In this document: piece after piece, positions 1 to 5,423 of the stretch
Layout: the number at the start of each line of letters is the position of its first letter
How positions within the stretch are numbered: position 1 is the stretch's first letter
Origin: Clostridia bacterium
GTDB taxonomy: Bacteria; Bacillota; Clostridia; Christensenellales; Aristaeellaceae
Length of the DNA stretch: 7,805 nucleotides
Direction of reading: 5' to 3'
Assembly (NCBI GenBank): GCA_030526935.1
Contig: JAUNBY010000139.1
Coordinates: 1 to 7,805 of the forward strand
Program-made: the position numbers and the translations under genes
Notes under the pieces: generated by a model
The model's database searches: none
Seen by the model: the letters and a program-made list of their open reading frames with translations, nothing else
Told to the model about the DNA's origin: nothing

Positions 1-233
1 AGAGCTTCGGCGGCATCGCGGTCATCAATTCCTTCGATTTTCAAATACACCGCGTCGGGGTCGATGCGGACGCAGCGAACGCTTACGCGGTTGAATTCTC
101 CATTCTTTTCGAGAAAGGCGTATTTAATATCGGCGAAGCGCGTGACGTCGTTTGTTATCGCCCGCGCCTTGACCTCGCCGCGAACTCCCTGGGGCTTTAA
201 AATCTCGCCTATCACAAGGTAGCTGTCAAGCAT
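1..233 (-). CDS. rimM: Ribosome maturation factor RimM, 5' part only (runs off left edge)
   Basis: RimM binds ribosomal protein S19 in the 30S head and assists 16S rRNA processing and late 30S assembly. Only the first 77 codons are inside the window. They read MLDSYLVIGEILKPQGVRGE and onward, which matches the N-terminal beta-barrel signature of the family (IG-I-KP-G-RGE-K). The C-terminal PRC-barrel half lies outside the window. The ATG at 231-233 shares its A with the TAA stop of the upstream KH gene (TAATG overlap), and a GTGGAG ribosome binding site sits 8 nt upstream inside that gene, so the two are probably translationally coupled. Order rpsP-khpA-rimM is standard in Firmicutes and predicts trmD and rplS to the left. 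No sign of decay in the visible part. Confidence 0.93.
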   Translation of the reverse strand, partial: MLDSYLVIGEILKPQGVRGEVKARAITNDVTRFADIKYAFLEKNGEFNRVSVRCVRIDPDAVYLKIEGIDDRDAAEA

Positions 234-472
234 TACATTATCTCCACAAATACCGGCTTGTCGTATTTAAGGCTGGCCGCCTTAACCACCGCGCGTATGG
301 CCTTGGCGATGCGCCCCTGTTTGCCTATGACCTTGCCCATGTCCTCCTGAACGACGCGCAATTCTATAATTACGCTTTGCGCGGTTTCCGATTCGCGCAC
401 CTCGACCTTATCGGGATTCTCAACCAGGGACTGGGCTATGTATCTGACCAGTTCGACCATATTCTCAGCCAT
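233..472 (-). CDS. khpA: KH-domain RNA-binding protein KhpA (YlqC family)
   Basis: Small cytoplasmic RNA-binding protein of 79 residues, the usual length. The single KH domain shows the loop VIGKQG (residues 48-53, the GxxG element that contacts the RNA backbone), followed by a basic helix RIAKAIRAVVKAA. In streptococci KhpA pairs with KhpB and influences cell elongation and division; that role is family knowledge and not visible here. The gene lies between rpsP and rimM, as is common in Firmicutes. It starts 6 nt after the rpsP stop and overlaps rimM by 1 nt. The start is not certain: the ATG at 470-472 has only a GAGG 14 nt upstream, inside the end of rpsP, and a second in-frame ATG four codons on (458-460) is possible. 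Translational coupling to rpsP probably makes up for the weak site. Confidence 0.92.
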   Translation of the reverse strand: MAENMVELVRYIAQSLVENPDKVEVRESETAQSVIIELRVVQEDMGKVIGKQGRIAKAIRAVVKAASLKYDKPVFVEIM

Positions 473-478
473 AGATAA

Positions 479-718
479 TTACATTGCCTCGCTCTTTTTA
501 AGAAGCGCGCGCACGGTATCGGTCGGTTGAGCGCCGACGCCAAGCCAGTATTTGGCGCGCTCCTGATCGACCTTGAGCTGCACCGGATCGCTTACGGGAT
601 TGTAATAGCCCAATTCCTCGATGAAGCGGCCGTCGCGGGGATTGCGGCTGTCGGTTACTACGATGCGGTAAAAGGGTTCTTTCTTCATTCCCATTCTCTT
701 AAGACGAATCTTGACCAT
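479..718 (-). CDS. rpsP: 30S ribosomal protein S16 (bS16)
   Basis: A complete 79-residue bS16, a structural protein of the 30S body that stabilises 16S rRNA folding. The start MVKIRLKRMGMKKEPFYRIV and the segment DSRNPRDGRFIEELGYYNP (about residues 23-41) are diagnostic of the family. The ATG at 716-718 is supported by a perfect AGGAGG (728-733) 9 nt upstream, the strongest ribosome binding site in this operon, as expected for a ribosomal protein. A 73-bp gap separates it from ffh upstream; I see no terminator there, so it is probably transcribed with ylxM-ffh. The C-terminus is compact, without the long basic or acidic extension found in some bS16 proteins. Confidence 0.97.
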   Translation of the reverse strand: MVKIRLKRMGMKKEPFYRIVVTDSRNPRDGRFIEELGYYNPVSDPVQLKVDQERAKYWLGVGAQPTDTVRALLKKSEAM

Positions 719-791
719 GTGACTTTTCCTCCTGAAAATATAATCGTAATCTATCCTCTCGCCAAATGGCGCTGCGGATGCTAAGACCGGG

Positions 792-2132
792 CTACCTCAG
801 CCCAAAGGGCATTCTGCCCCGGCGCTTTCCCTTGCCGCCCATCATCTGCTTCATCATGGAGCTTGCCTGTTCGAACTGCTTGAGAAGCAGGTTGACCTGC
901 TGAACGGTCGTGCCGCTTCCGGCGGCGATCCTCCTCTTGCGGCTGGCGTTCAATACGTCGGGATTGCGCCTTTCCATGCGCGTCATAGAGCGGATTATGG
1001 CGACGTTTTTCGCCTGCTCTCTGGCTATCTTGTCCTCGTCTATATCGGTTTCCTTGATTTTTCCGCTCAGTCCCGGTATCATCTTCAGAACGTCGGCCAT
1101 GGACCCCATCTTTTTAAGCTGTTCGAGCTGCTGCATATAGTCCTCGAGCGTGAAGGACTGGGTTTTGACCTTGCGCATCAAATCGCCCGCCTGCTTTTCG
1201 TCGAGCGTATCCTGCGCCTTTTCTATCAGGCTTAAAACGTCGCCCATTCCCAGTATTCGCCCGGCCATCCTGTCGGGATGGAAAGGCTCTATATCGGTGA
1301 GCTTTTCGCCTGTGCCGCTGAATTTTATGGGTTTTCCGGTGACGGCCTTAACGGATATGGCCGCGCCGCCTCTGGTGTCGCCGTCGAGCTTTGTGAGTAT
1401 GACGCCGTCGAGACCCAAATTGTTTTCGAATGTCTGCGCCACGTTCACGGCGTCCTGGCCCGTCATGGCGTCAACCACGAGCAGTATTTCCTTTGGCGAC
1501 ACCCTGTCCTTTATGTCTCGAAGCTCCTTCATGAGGTTTTCGTCTATATGAAGTCGCCCCGCGGTATCGATTATGACGGGGTCTCGCTGATAATACTTCG
1601 CGTATTCGACGGCTTCCTTCGCGATTTCCACGGGATTTGACTGCCCGCGCTCGAACACTTCGACGCCTACGGCCTCGCCTACGACCTGAAGCTGCTTTAT
1701 AGCGGCGGGGCGATATACGTCGCAGGCGACGAGAAGGGGCTTTTTGCCCTGCTTCTTTATCATTCCGCCGAGTTTTCCGGCCATGGTCGTCTTGCCCGCG
1801 CCCTGCAAGCCGCACAGCATATATATGGTAGGCGGCTGCGGCGAATAGGTCAGTTTGGCGCCCTGGCCGCCCATGAGCTGGGTAAGTTCCTCGTTTACTA
1901 TCTTAATTACCTGTTGTCCGGGCGTAAGGCTTGACAGTATGTCCTGTCCCACCGCGCGTTCGGTTACGCGCTTTACGAAGTCCTTGACGACGAGGAAGTT
2001 GACGTCGGCCTCCAAAAGCGCCATTCTAACCTCGCGCATCGCGGTTTTGACGTCCTGCTCCGACAGCTTGCCCTTGCTCGACAGCTTTTTAAACGCCTGC
2101 TGCAGCTTATCGGTCAATCCCTCAAACGCCAT
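792..2132 (-). CDS. ffh: Signal recognition particle GTPase Ffh (SRP54)
   Basis: The protein subunit of the bacterial SRP. It binds signal sequences of nascent membrane and secreted proteins and docks them to the membrane through FtsY. The 446-residue length is normal. The N domain (about 1-95) is followed by the G domain with P-loop GLQGAGKTT (108-116), DTAGR (189-193), TKLD (247-250) and GDTRGGAA (251-258; alanine is more usual than the T here). The methionine-rich M domain (about 326-446) carries SRKRRIAAGSGTTVQQVN (397-414), the part that binds SRP RNA, and Met clusters near 426-431. The tail is short, glycine-rich and basic. GAGGTG (2139-2144) lies 6 nt before the ATG. The start is 13 bp from the ylxM stop, so the two are co-transcribed. 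The SRP RNA gene is not in this window. Confidence 0.98.
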   Translation of the reverse strand: MAFEGLTDKLQQAFKKLSSKGKLSEQDVKTAMREVRMALLEADVNFLVVKDFVKRVTERAVGQDILSSLTPGQQVIKIVNEELTQLMGGQGAKLTYSPQPPTIYMLCGLQGAGKTTMAGKLGGMIKKQGKKPLLVACDVYRPAAIKQLQVVGEAVGVEVFERGQSNPVEIAKEAVEYAKYYQRDPVIIDTAGRLHIDENLMKELRDIKDRVSPKEILLVVDAMTGQDAVNVAQTFENNLGLDGVILTKLDGDTRGGAAISVKAVTGKPIKFSGTGEKLTDIEPFHPDRMAGRILGMGDVLSLIEKAQDTLDEKQAGDLMRKVKTQSFTLEDYMQQLEQLKKMGSMADVLKMIPGLSGKIKETDIDEDKIAREQAKNVAIIRSMTRMERRNPDVLNASRKRRIAAGSGTTVQQVNLLLKQFEQASSMMKQMMGGKGKRRGRMPFGLR

Positions 2133-2145
2133 TTATAACACCTCG

Positions 2146-2496
2146 CTATCTCTCTATGCTTTCTATCTTTTCAAGCTCTTTTATGGCGAGCTTCATCATT
2201 TCTCCGTCTTCTCCCTCGACGCGTATTTGCGACAAGATCTGCCTGCATTTATTCACCTGCCCGGTTATCGCCCTGTACCTCTTGAGCATACCGAGCTTTT
2301 CCTCGCACTGTTCGAGCTTGTCCTGCGCAGCCTTTATCGCGTCGTAAACGCCCTGGCGCGTTATTCCCGTTATCTGCGAAATCTCGCCCAGCGACAGGTC
2401 GTCCTCCAAATGCATTTGAAGAAGCTTCCTTCGGCGCTCGGTTATGAGCGGCGCGTAAAAATCGTAAAGCCACACGATCTCGAATCGCTTGTCCAT
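2146..2496 (-). CDS. ylxM: YlxM/p13-like DNA-binding protein, SRP-associated
   Basis: Small helix-turn-helix protein of the UPF0122 family. The family is encoded directly before ffh in many Firmicutes, and in streptococci it binds SRP components; the exact role is still debated. With the chosen start it has 116 residues, close to the usual 105-120. The opening MDKRFEIVWLYDFYAPLIT matches the conserved LxDFYxxLLT start of the family. The helix-turn-helix is at about 34-56 (LSLGEISQITGITRQGVYDA), followed by a charged, probably coiled-coil region. The frame is open further upstream to a TTG at 2548-2550 and an ATG at 2503-2505, but the GGAAGG at 2507-2512 is 10 nt from the ATG at 2494-2496 and only 1 nt from the earlier ATG, and homology also begins at the later one. 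First gene of the operon, behind the promoter at 2584-2611. Confidence 0.93.
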   Translation of the reverse strand: MDKRFEIVWLYDFYAPLITERRRKLLQMHLEDDLSLGEISQITGITRQGVYDAIKAAQDKLEQCEEKLGMLKRYRAITGQVNKCRQILSQIRVEGEDGEMMKLAIKELEKIESIER

Positions 2497-2506
2497 TTCA
2501 AACATA

Positions 2507-2512
2507 CCTTCC
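2507..2512 (-). promoter_or_regulatory. Ribosome binding site of ylxM (decides the start)
   Basis: GGAAGG on the minus strand, 10 nt before the ATG at 2494-2496. It lies too close (1 nt) to the in-frame ATG at 2503-2505, so it favours the 116-residue form of YlxM. Confidence 0.6.
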
Positions 2513-2583
2513 GACGAGGGTATAGAGCAGATTTTCGGGCGGACGGGCAACCTGAACGAAAGCCGCCGCCTTCACAATGAACC

Positions 2584-2611
2584 ATTATACACAAAAAGAA
2601 CCGCCTGTCAA
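2584..2611 (-). promoter_or_regulatory. Sigma-A type promoter of the ylxM-ffh-rpsP-khpA-rimM operon
   Basis: Minus strand: consensus -35 TTGACA (2606-2611), 16-nt spacer and consensus -10 TATAAT (2584-2589). Both hexamers are perfect, so it should be strong. The predicted transcription start is near 2577, giving a GC-rich leader of about 80 nt before ylxM. In that leader GGCGG and CCGCC can pair, but I do not recognise a known leader motif. The -35 lies inside the inverted repeat at 2605-2628, which suggests control by a repressor. Confidence 0.85.
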
Positions 2612-2628
2612 GTAAAATATCTTGACAG
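2605..2628. repeat. Perfect 8-bp inverted repeat over the -35: operator candidate
   Basis: On the plus strand CTGTCAAG (2605-2612), an 8-nt AT-only spacer (TAAAATAT) and CTTGACAG (2621-2628). The arms are perfect complements. One arm contains the -35 hexamer of the ylxM-ffh promoter, so a dimeric regulator bound here would block RNA polymerase. As RNA it would form an 8-bp hairpin, but on the minus strand it is followed by GCGGTTCTTTTTG rather than a clean T-run directly after the stem. I therefore favour a DNA operator over a terminator for the upstream gene, without being able to exclude the latter. Confidence 0.55.
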
Positions 2629-2659
2629 ACGTCGCGTTGTCGCCATTCGAGCGTTTGAA

Positions 2660-2694
2660 CGGCGCGCACGCTCAAAAACGCGCCGCTAAAAAAA
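2660..2694 (-). terminator. GC-rich hairpin and T-run after the PBP gene, not a canonical terminator
   Basis: A perfect 7-bp inverted repeat (CGGCGCG at 2660-2666, CGCGCCG at 2679-2685, 12-nt loop) lies 40-70 bp after the stop of the penicillin-binding protein gene. On the transcribed minus strand the T7 run (2688-2694) comes before the hairpin, not after it, which is the wrong order for an intrinsic terminator. Termination here may be inefficient, Rho-dependent, or at the dyad at 2605-2628. Some read-through from the PBP gene into ylxM-ffh is possible. Confidence 0.3.
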
Positions 2695-2726
2695 CCACCG
2701 TCGCTTCCCCCGCTTCATTTTGATTA

Positions 2727-5069
2727 TCATCCAAACAGCGGCGACTGTTCGATTATCTCCCGCTCGCCCGACGTCTGCGCATCCCAGTCGAGCGTCTTTG
2801 CTTCGTATACGATGCTCGAGCGCTTTCCGGCAAGCTCTATGCCCTCCTGGGCAAGCGTCTTTTCTACGGGCGCCACATAATATCCGTCCGACGAACTGTG
2901 ATTTGTCAAATCAAGGCTTATTTGCTGACCGGCTTCTCCGCTCGTTTCGAAAATCAGTTCGTCTCCCCCGTCGCCGTGCCGGTATATACGGTACAAGGCG
3001 TAATCGTCTACGGCGGTAAATCTTATATTGGCATTTGATCCCTCACGAACGACGTAGAGATCGAAAACCTGAGAGGGAACCTTCCACGCGTTTGACACCG
3101 CGGTCGGGGCGTTGGTTCTAAAGAACAGCTCGTTTTGCGTATGGCTCTTTGGGGTAAATTCGCTTATGAGCATGGCCTTATGGCTTTCTTCGAGCGCTTT
3201 TGTGTCTATAGGAACGGTTATGAGGTTATCGGGCGTATCAAATTCCCCTCCGTCAAACGACGCGGCGTTTTCCTTCATATATTTGGCAGCGAGCCTCGTA
3301 GGGTGGCTGGAGCCTGTGACGGAATCGGGCATGCACTTATCCGCTCCCGGCTCGTCAAAGCCCATCCATACGCATACCGACAGCTTCGGCGTATACGAGA
3401 CATTCCAGACGTCGCGGTTCCCCGACGCGCCCTCCCCTACCGTTCCGGTTTTTCCCGCCGCCGTAAACGGCAGTTCCGACAAAGCTCGCGCGGTACCGGT
3501 TTGAGCGGCGGTGATGAGCATATCCGTCACAAGCCGCGCCGACGAAGCGGACATGACGCGCGCGTATCTCCTTGTATACTCATATAAAACCTCCCCCTCT
3601 GAATTGACAATTGTCCTGACAAAATGCGGTTCGACCGATTGTCCGCCGTTGGCGAGCGCAGCGTAGGCGGCGGCCATGTCGATGGGAGATACGCCCTTCG
3701 TAAGCGAACCTAGCGCGATTGACAGGTTTTCGCCCTCCGCGGACATGTCTATGCCCGCTCTTTTGGCGTATTCAACGGCGGCACCCACACCCACGCGGCT
3801 TATCAGATCCACCGTCGCCACATTGAGCGAGCGCGACAGTGCCTCCCTCAGCGTCACCTCGCCGTAATAATTTCCCGAAACGTTACTCGGGCTGTAACCC
3901 CCTTCGAATTCGCGCCTCGTATCGTCGATAAAACTCGTCGGCATATAGGAATATCCGTCGACGGCGGCGGCGTACACCGATATGGGCTTAAACGCCGAGC
4001 CGGGCTGCCTTGATATATCGATCGCGCGGTTAAGTCCCCGGCTCACCGAGCGATTTCTTCCGCCTGTAACGGACACGACCTCGCCCGTATTTACATCGAC
4101 GCATACCAGCGCGGACTGAACGGGAGTGCCGTCCGAGGCGTTGGACGGGAAATTCGCGTCGTCGTCGAAAAGCTCCTGAGCGCTTTTTTGCATATTCTCA
4201 TCAAGCGCGGTATATATGCCATAGCCCCCCGACAGAAGTTCGTCATAGCTTATTGCGAGTATATCCGCCGCCTCGTCCGCGGCGGCTTCGGCATACCACA
4301 AGGCATACGAACGCTCTTCCTCTGGCATTATCTCAACTTTCACGGCCATGGCCTCGTCGCGCTGCCGCGCGTTTATATATCCGTATTCCTCCATGGACGA
4401 CAGTATCATATCGCGCCGGGCCATAGCCTTGTCGTAACGAGTATAAGGGTCATAGCCGCTTGGCGACTTTATAAGCCCCGCCAGAAACGCTCCCTGCTCA
4501 AGCGAAAGATTACCCGCTTCCACTCCCAGAAATTTCCTGGCGGCGGCTTCGAGGCCATATACCCCCGAGCCAAAATATACCGTGTTCAAATAGGCCTCCA
4601 GTATTTCGTCCTTCGTGAGCGTCAGTTCGAGGCGAACGGCCAATATCGCCTCTCGAGCCTTTCTCTCAATGGTCTTAACGCTTGAAAGGTGCGTAAGCTT
4701 TATGAGCTGCTGTGTAATGGTGCTCGCGCCCTGTGAATAGCCGCCTGACCTGATATTTGTCAAAAGCGCGCCGCCTACGCGGTAAAGGTCTATGCCGTGA
4801 TGGGAATAAAACCTCGCGTCCTCGGCGGCAAGAAACGCGTTTTTAACGTAGTCCGGAATGTTTTCAAGCTCGACGCGCGTCCTGTCCTGATAGCCCGAAA
4901 GTATTTCAGCCGCTTCGCCGTCGCGGTTGTAGACGACGCTGCTCAGTGGCTGTGCCGTTATTCTGTCCAGATCAAGCAACGCCCACGACTGTATGAAAAA
5001 TCCCGCGCCCCAAGCGACCAGCGCTCCCGCCGCCAATAGAAGCGTCGTTTTTATAACTCTCCCGCGCAA
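2727..5069 (-). CDS. Class A penicillin-binding protein (PBP1A-type, bifunctional)
   Basis: A 780-residue membrane-anchored enzyme that polymerises lipid II into glycan strands (GT51 domain) and cross-links stem peptides (transpeptidase domain). A very short cytoplasmic stub precedes one membrane segment (about 8-29). GT51 spans about 45-225: EDARFYSHHGID (83-94, catalytic Glu83), GASTITQQLIKL (114-125), and KDEILEAYLNTVYFGSGVYG (153-172). The transpeptidase spans about 318-600: SAFK (358-361, nucleophile Ser358), SLN (414-416) and KTGT (540-543), all intact. A beta-rich C-terminal region (about 645-760) follows. The start is a TTG (5067-5069), the first possible in-frame start after a stop, with GAGGTG 10 nt upstream; a better-looking ATG nearby is out of frame. 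Divergent to the NlpC/P60 gene. I could not identify a convincing promoter for it. Confidence 0.95.
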   Translation of the reverse strand: MRGRVIKTTLLLAAGALVAWGAGFFIQSWALLDLDRITAQPLSSVVYNRDGEAAEILSGYQDRTRVELENIPDYVKNAFLAAEDARFYSHHGIDLYRVGGALLTNIRSGGYSQGASTITQQLIKLTHLSSVKTIERKAREAILAVRLELTLTKDEILEAYLNTVYFGSGVYGLEAAARKFLGVEAGNLSLEQGAFLAGLIKSPSGYDPYTRYDKAMARRDMILSSMEEYGYINARQRDEAMAVKVEIMPEEERSYALWYAEAAADEAADILAISYDELLSGGYGIYTALDENMQKSAQELFDDDANFPSNASDGTPVQSALVCVDVNTGEVVSVTGGRNRSVSRGLNRAIDISRQPGSAFKPISVYAAAVDGYSYMPTSFIDDTRREFEGGYSPSNVSGNYYGEVTLREALSRSLNVATVDLISRVGVGAAVEYAKRAGIDMSAEGENLSIALGSLTKGVSPIDMAAAYAALANGGQSVEPHFVRTIVNSEGEVLYEYTRRYARVMSASSARLVTDMLITAAQTGTARALSELPFTAAGKTGTVGEGASGNRDVWNVSYTPKLSVCVWMGFDEPGADKCMPDSVTGSSHPTRLAAKYMKENAASFDGGEFDTPDNLITVPIDTKALEESHKAMLISEFTPKSHTQNELFFRTNAPTAVSNAWKVPSQVFDLYVVREGSNANIRFTAVDDYALYRIYRHGDGGDELIFETSGEAGQQISLDLTNHSSSDGYYVAPVEKTLAQEGIELAGKRSSIVYEAKTLDWDAQTSGEREIIEQSPLFG

Positions 5070-5079
5070 TTTGTCATTT

Positions 5080-5085
5080 CACCTC
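5080..5085 (-). promoter_or_regulatory. Ribosome binding site of the PBP gene, next to a competing out-of-frame ATG
   Basis: GAGGTG on the minus strand. It is 10 nt before the in-frame TTG (5067-5069) and only 2 nt before an ATG at 5075-5077. That ATG opens an 8-codon frame (M-T-N-C-A-G-E-L) ending with TAA at 5051-5053, overlapping the PBP start in another frame. The spacing favours the TTG, although neither spacing is ideal. Confidence 0.6.
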
Positions 5086-5155
5086 GCCTGTTATTATGCC
5101 CGGTTTGAGCCATTTTGAGATGTGAAATTCATGGAACGATATTTTCAAGAGCGAG

Positions 5156-5176
5156 ACTGTCATAGACTTTGACAGT
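5156..5176. repeat. Perfect 7-bp inverted repeat upstream of the PBP gene
   Basis: ACTGTCA (5156-5162), spacer TAGACTT, TGACAGT (5170-5176). The CTGTCA/TGACAG half-sites are the same as those in the dyad over the ylxM-ffh promoter, but the distance between them is 7 nt here and 12 nt there. It may be a regulator site for the PBP gene, whose start is about 90 bp away. A chance origin remains possible, because TGACA also resembles a -35 element. Confidence 0.45.
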
Positions 5177-5182
5177 TGAATT

Positions 5183-5200
5183 GTGACATAAGTTTATTAC
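5183..5200. repeat. 18-bp direct repeat, copy 1
   Basis: GTGACATAAGTTTATTAC. It matches copy 2 at 5216-5233 at 16 of 18 positions, with both mismatches in the centre. The outer blocks GTGACATA and TTTATTAC are identical. Confidence 0.6.
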
Positions 5201-5215
5201 ATCAAACAATCAGGA

Positions 5216-5233
5216 GTGACATATATTTATTAC
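5216..5233. repeat. 18-bp direct repeat, copy 2
   Basis: GTGACATATATTTATTAC, starting 33 bp after copy 1, about three helical turns, so both copies would face the same side of the DNA. The ends are loosely symmetric (GTnAnA...TnTnAC), as expected for a dimer site. The arrangement suggests cooperative binding of a regulator between the divergent genes. It ends about 70 bp before the plus-strand -35. Confidence 0.6.
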
Positions 5234-5302
5234 GAAACTATTTCTGTGTTTGCATTAATATTTCAGTGACTATACTTTTATATTTCATTTACAAGGAAAG
5301 TA

Positions 5303-5331
5303 TTGCTATTTTGTCCTCGATGTATTATAAT
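5303..5331 (+). promoter_or_regulatory. Sigma-A type promoter of the NlpC/P60 gene
   Basis: -35 TTGCTA (5303-5308, 4 of 6), 17-nt spacer, and perfect -10 TATAAT (5326-5331). The predicted start is near 5338, giving a leader of about 86 nt. The -10 lies in a perfect 12-bp palindrome, GTATTATAATAC (5322-5333), which could be a binding site or just a by-product of the AT-rich sequence. Confidence 0.7.
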
Positions 5332-5347
5332 ACCTATATGATTATAT

Positions 5348-5384
5348 ATCGCGCGGTAATCAATTGCAAGTTTTGCCGGGCGAT
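5348..5384 (+). promoter_or_regulatory. Leader hairpin upstream of the NlpC/P60 gene
   Basis: ATCGCGCGG (5348-5356) can pair with CCGGGCGAT (5376-5384), 8 pairs with one internal G-G mismatch around a 19-nt loop. It is the only GC-rich part of this leader and is followed by TTTTCGGATTTT, so it could act as a weak attenuator or stabilise the mRNA 5' end. No known riboswitch family is recognisable. Confidence 0.35.
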
Positions 5385-5410
5385 TTTCGGATTTTAAATT
5401 TGTTGCATTG

Positions 5411-5416
5411 AGGGGG
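5411..5416 (+). promoter_or_regulatory. Ribosome binding site selecting a TTG start (NlpC/P60 gene)
   Basis: AGGGGG placed 7 nt before the TTG at 5424-5426. No in-frame ATG is nearer, and the TTG gives a complete signal peptide, so the TTG start is well supported. Confidence 0.7.
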
Positions 5417-5423
5417 CGTTCGT

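Larger units (their letters stand above)
5070..5423. other. 354-bp AT-rich divergent intergenic region between PBP and NlpC/P60 genes
   Basis: This stretch is visibly richer in A and T than the genes on both sides. From left to right it holds the PBP ribosome binding site, an inverted repeat (5156-5176), two copies of an 18-bp element (5183-5200, 5216-5233), a weaker third GTGAC occurrence at 5266, the plus-strand promoter (5303-5331), a leader hairpin (5348-5384) and the NlpC/P60 ribosome binding site. A plus-strand open frame at 5176-5397 exists but I regard it as non-coding. I looked for c-di-AMP and c-di-GMP riboswitch landmarks and saw none. Confidence 0.8.

Noticed and set aside
737..765. 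Possible internal promoter before rpsP (TTGGCG-17-TATATT, minus strand)
   Set aside because: The predicted transcription start near 730 would fall inside the AGGAGG of rpsP and remove the ribosome binding site. Co-transcription with ffh is simpler.
1855..2580. Plus-strand open frame of 241 codons opposite ffh and ylxM
   Set aside because: It lies antisense to two unmistakable conserved genes and across their promoter. Its residues are a by-product of the codon pattern of the opposite strand.
2622..2650. Divergent plus-strand promoter using TTGACA at 2622-2627
   Set aside because: No acceptable -10 lies 16-18 nt downstream and there is no plus-strand gene to serve; the hexamer is simply the second arm of the dyad.
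4188..4685. Plus-strand open frame of 165 codons opposite the PBP gene
   Set aside because: It is entirely antisense to the intact GT51 region and has no ribosome binding site or recognisable domain.
5176..5397. Plus-strand open frame of 73 codons in the divergent intergenic region
   Set aside because: It runs straight through the direct repeats and the promoter at 5303-5331, has the AT-rich composition of non-coding DNA, lacks a ribosome binding site, and its product resembles no family I know.
5338..5423. c-di-AMP or c-di-GMP riboswitch before the NlpC/P60 gene
   Set aside because: Such riboswitches do occur before cell-wall hydrolases, but the leader is only about 86 nt and none of their conserved sequence blocks is visible.
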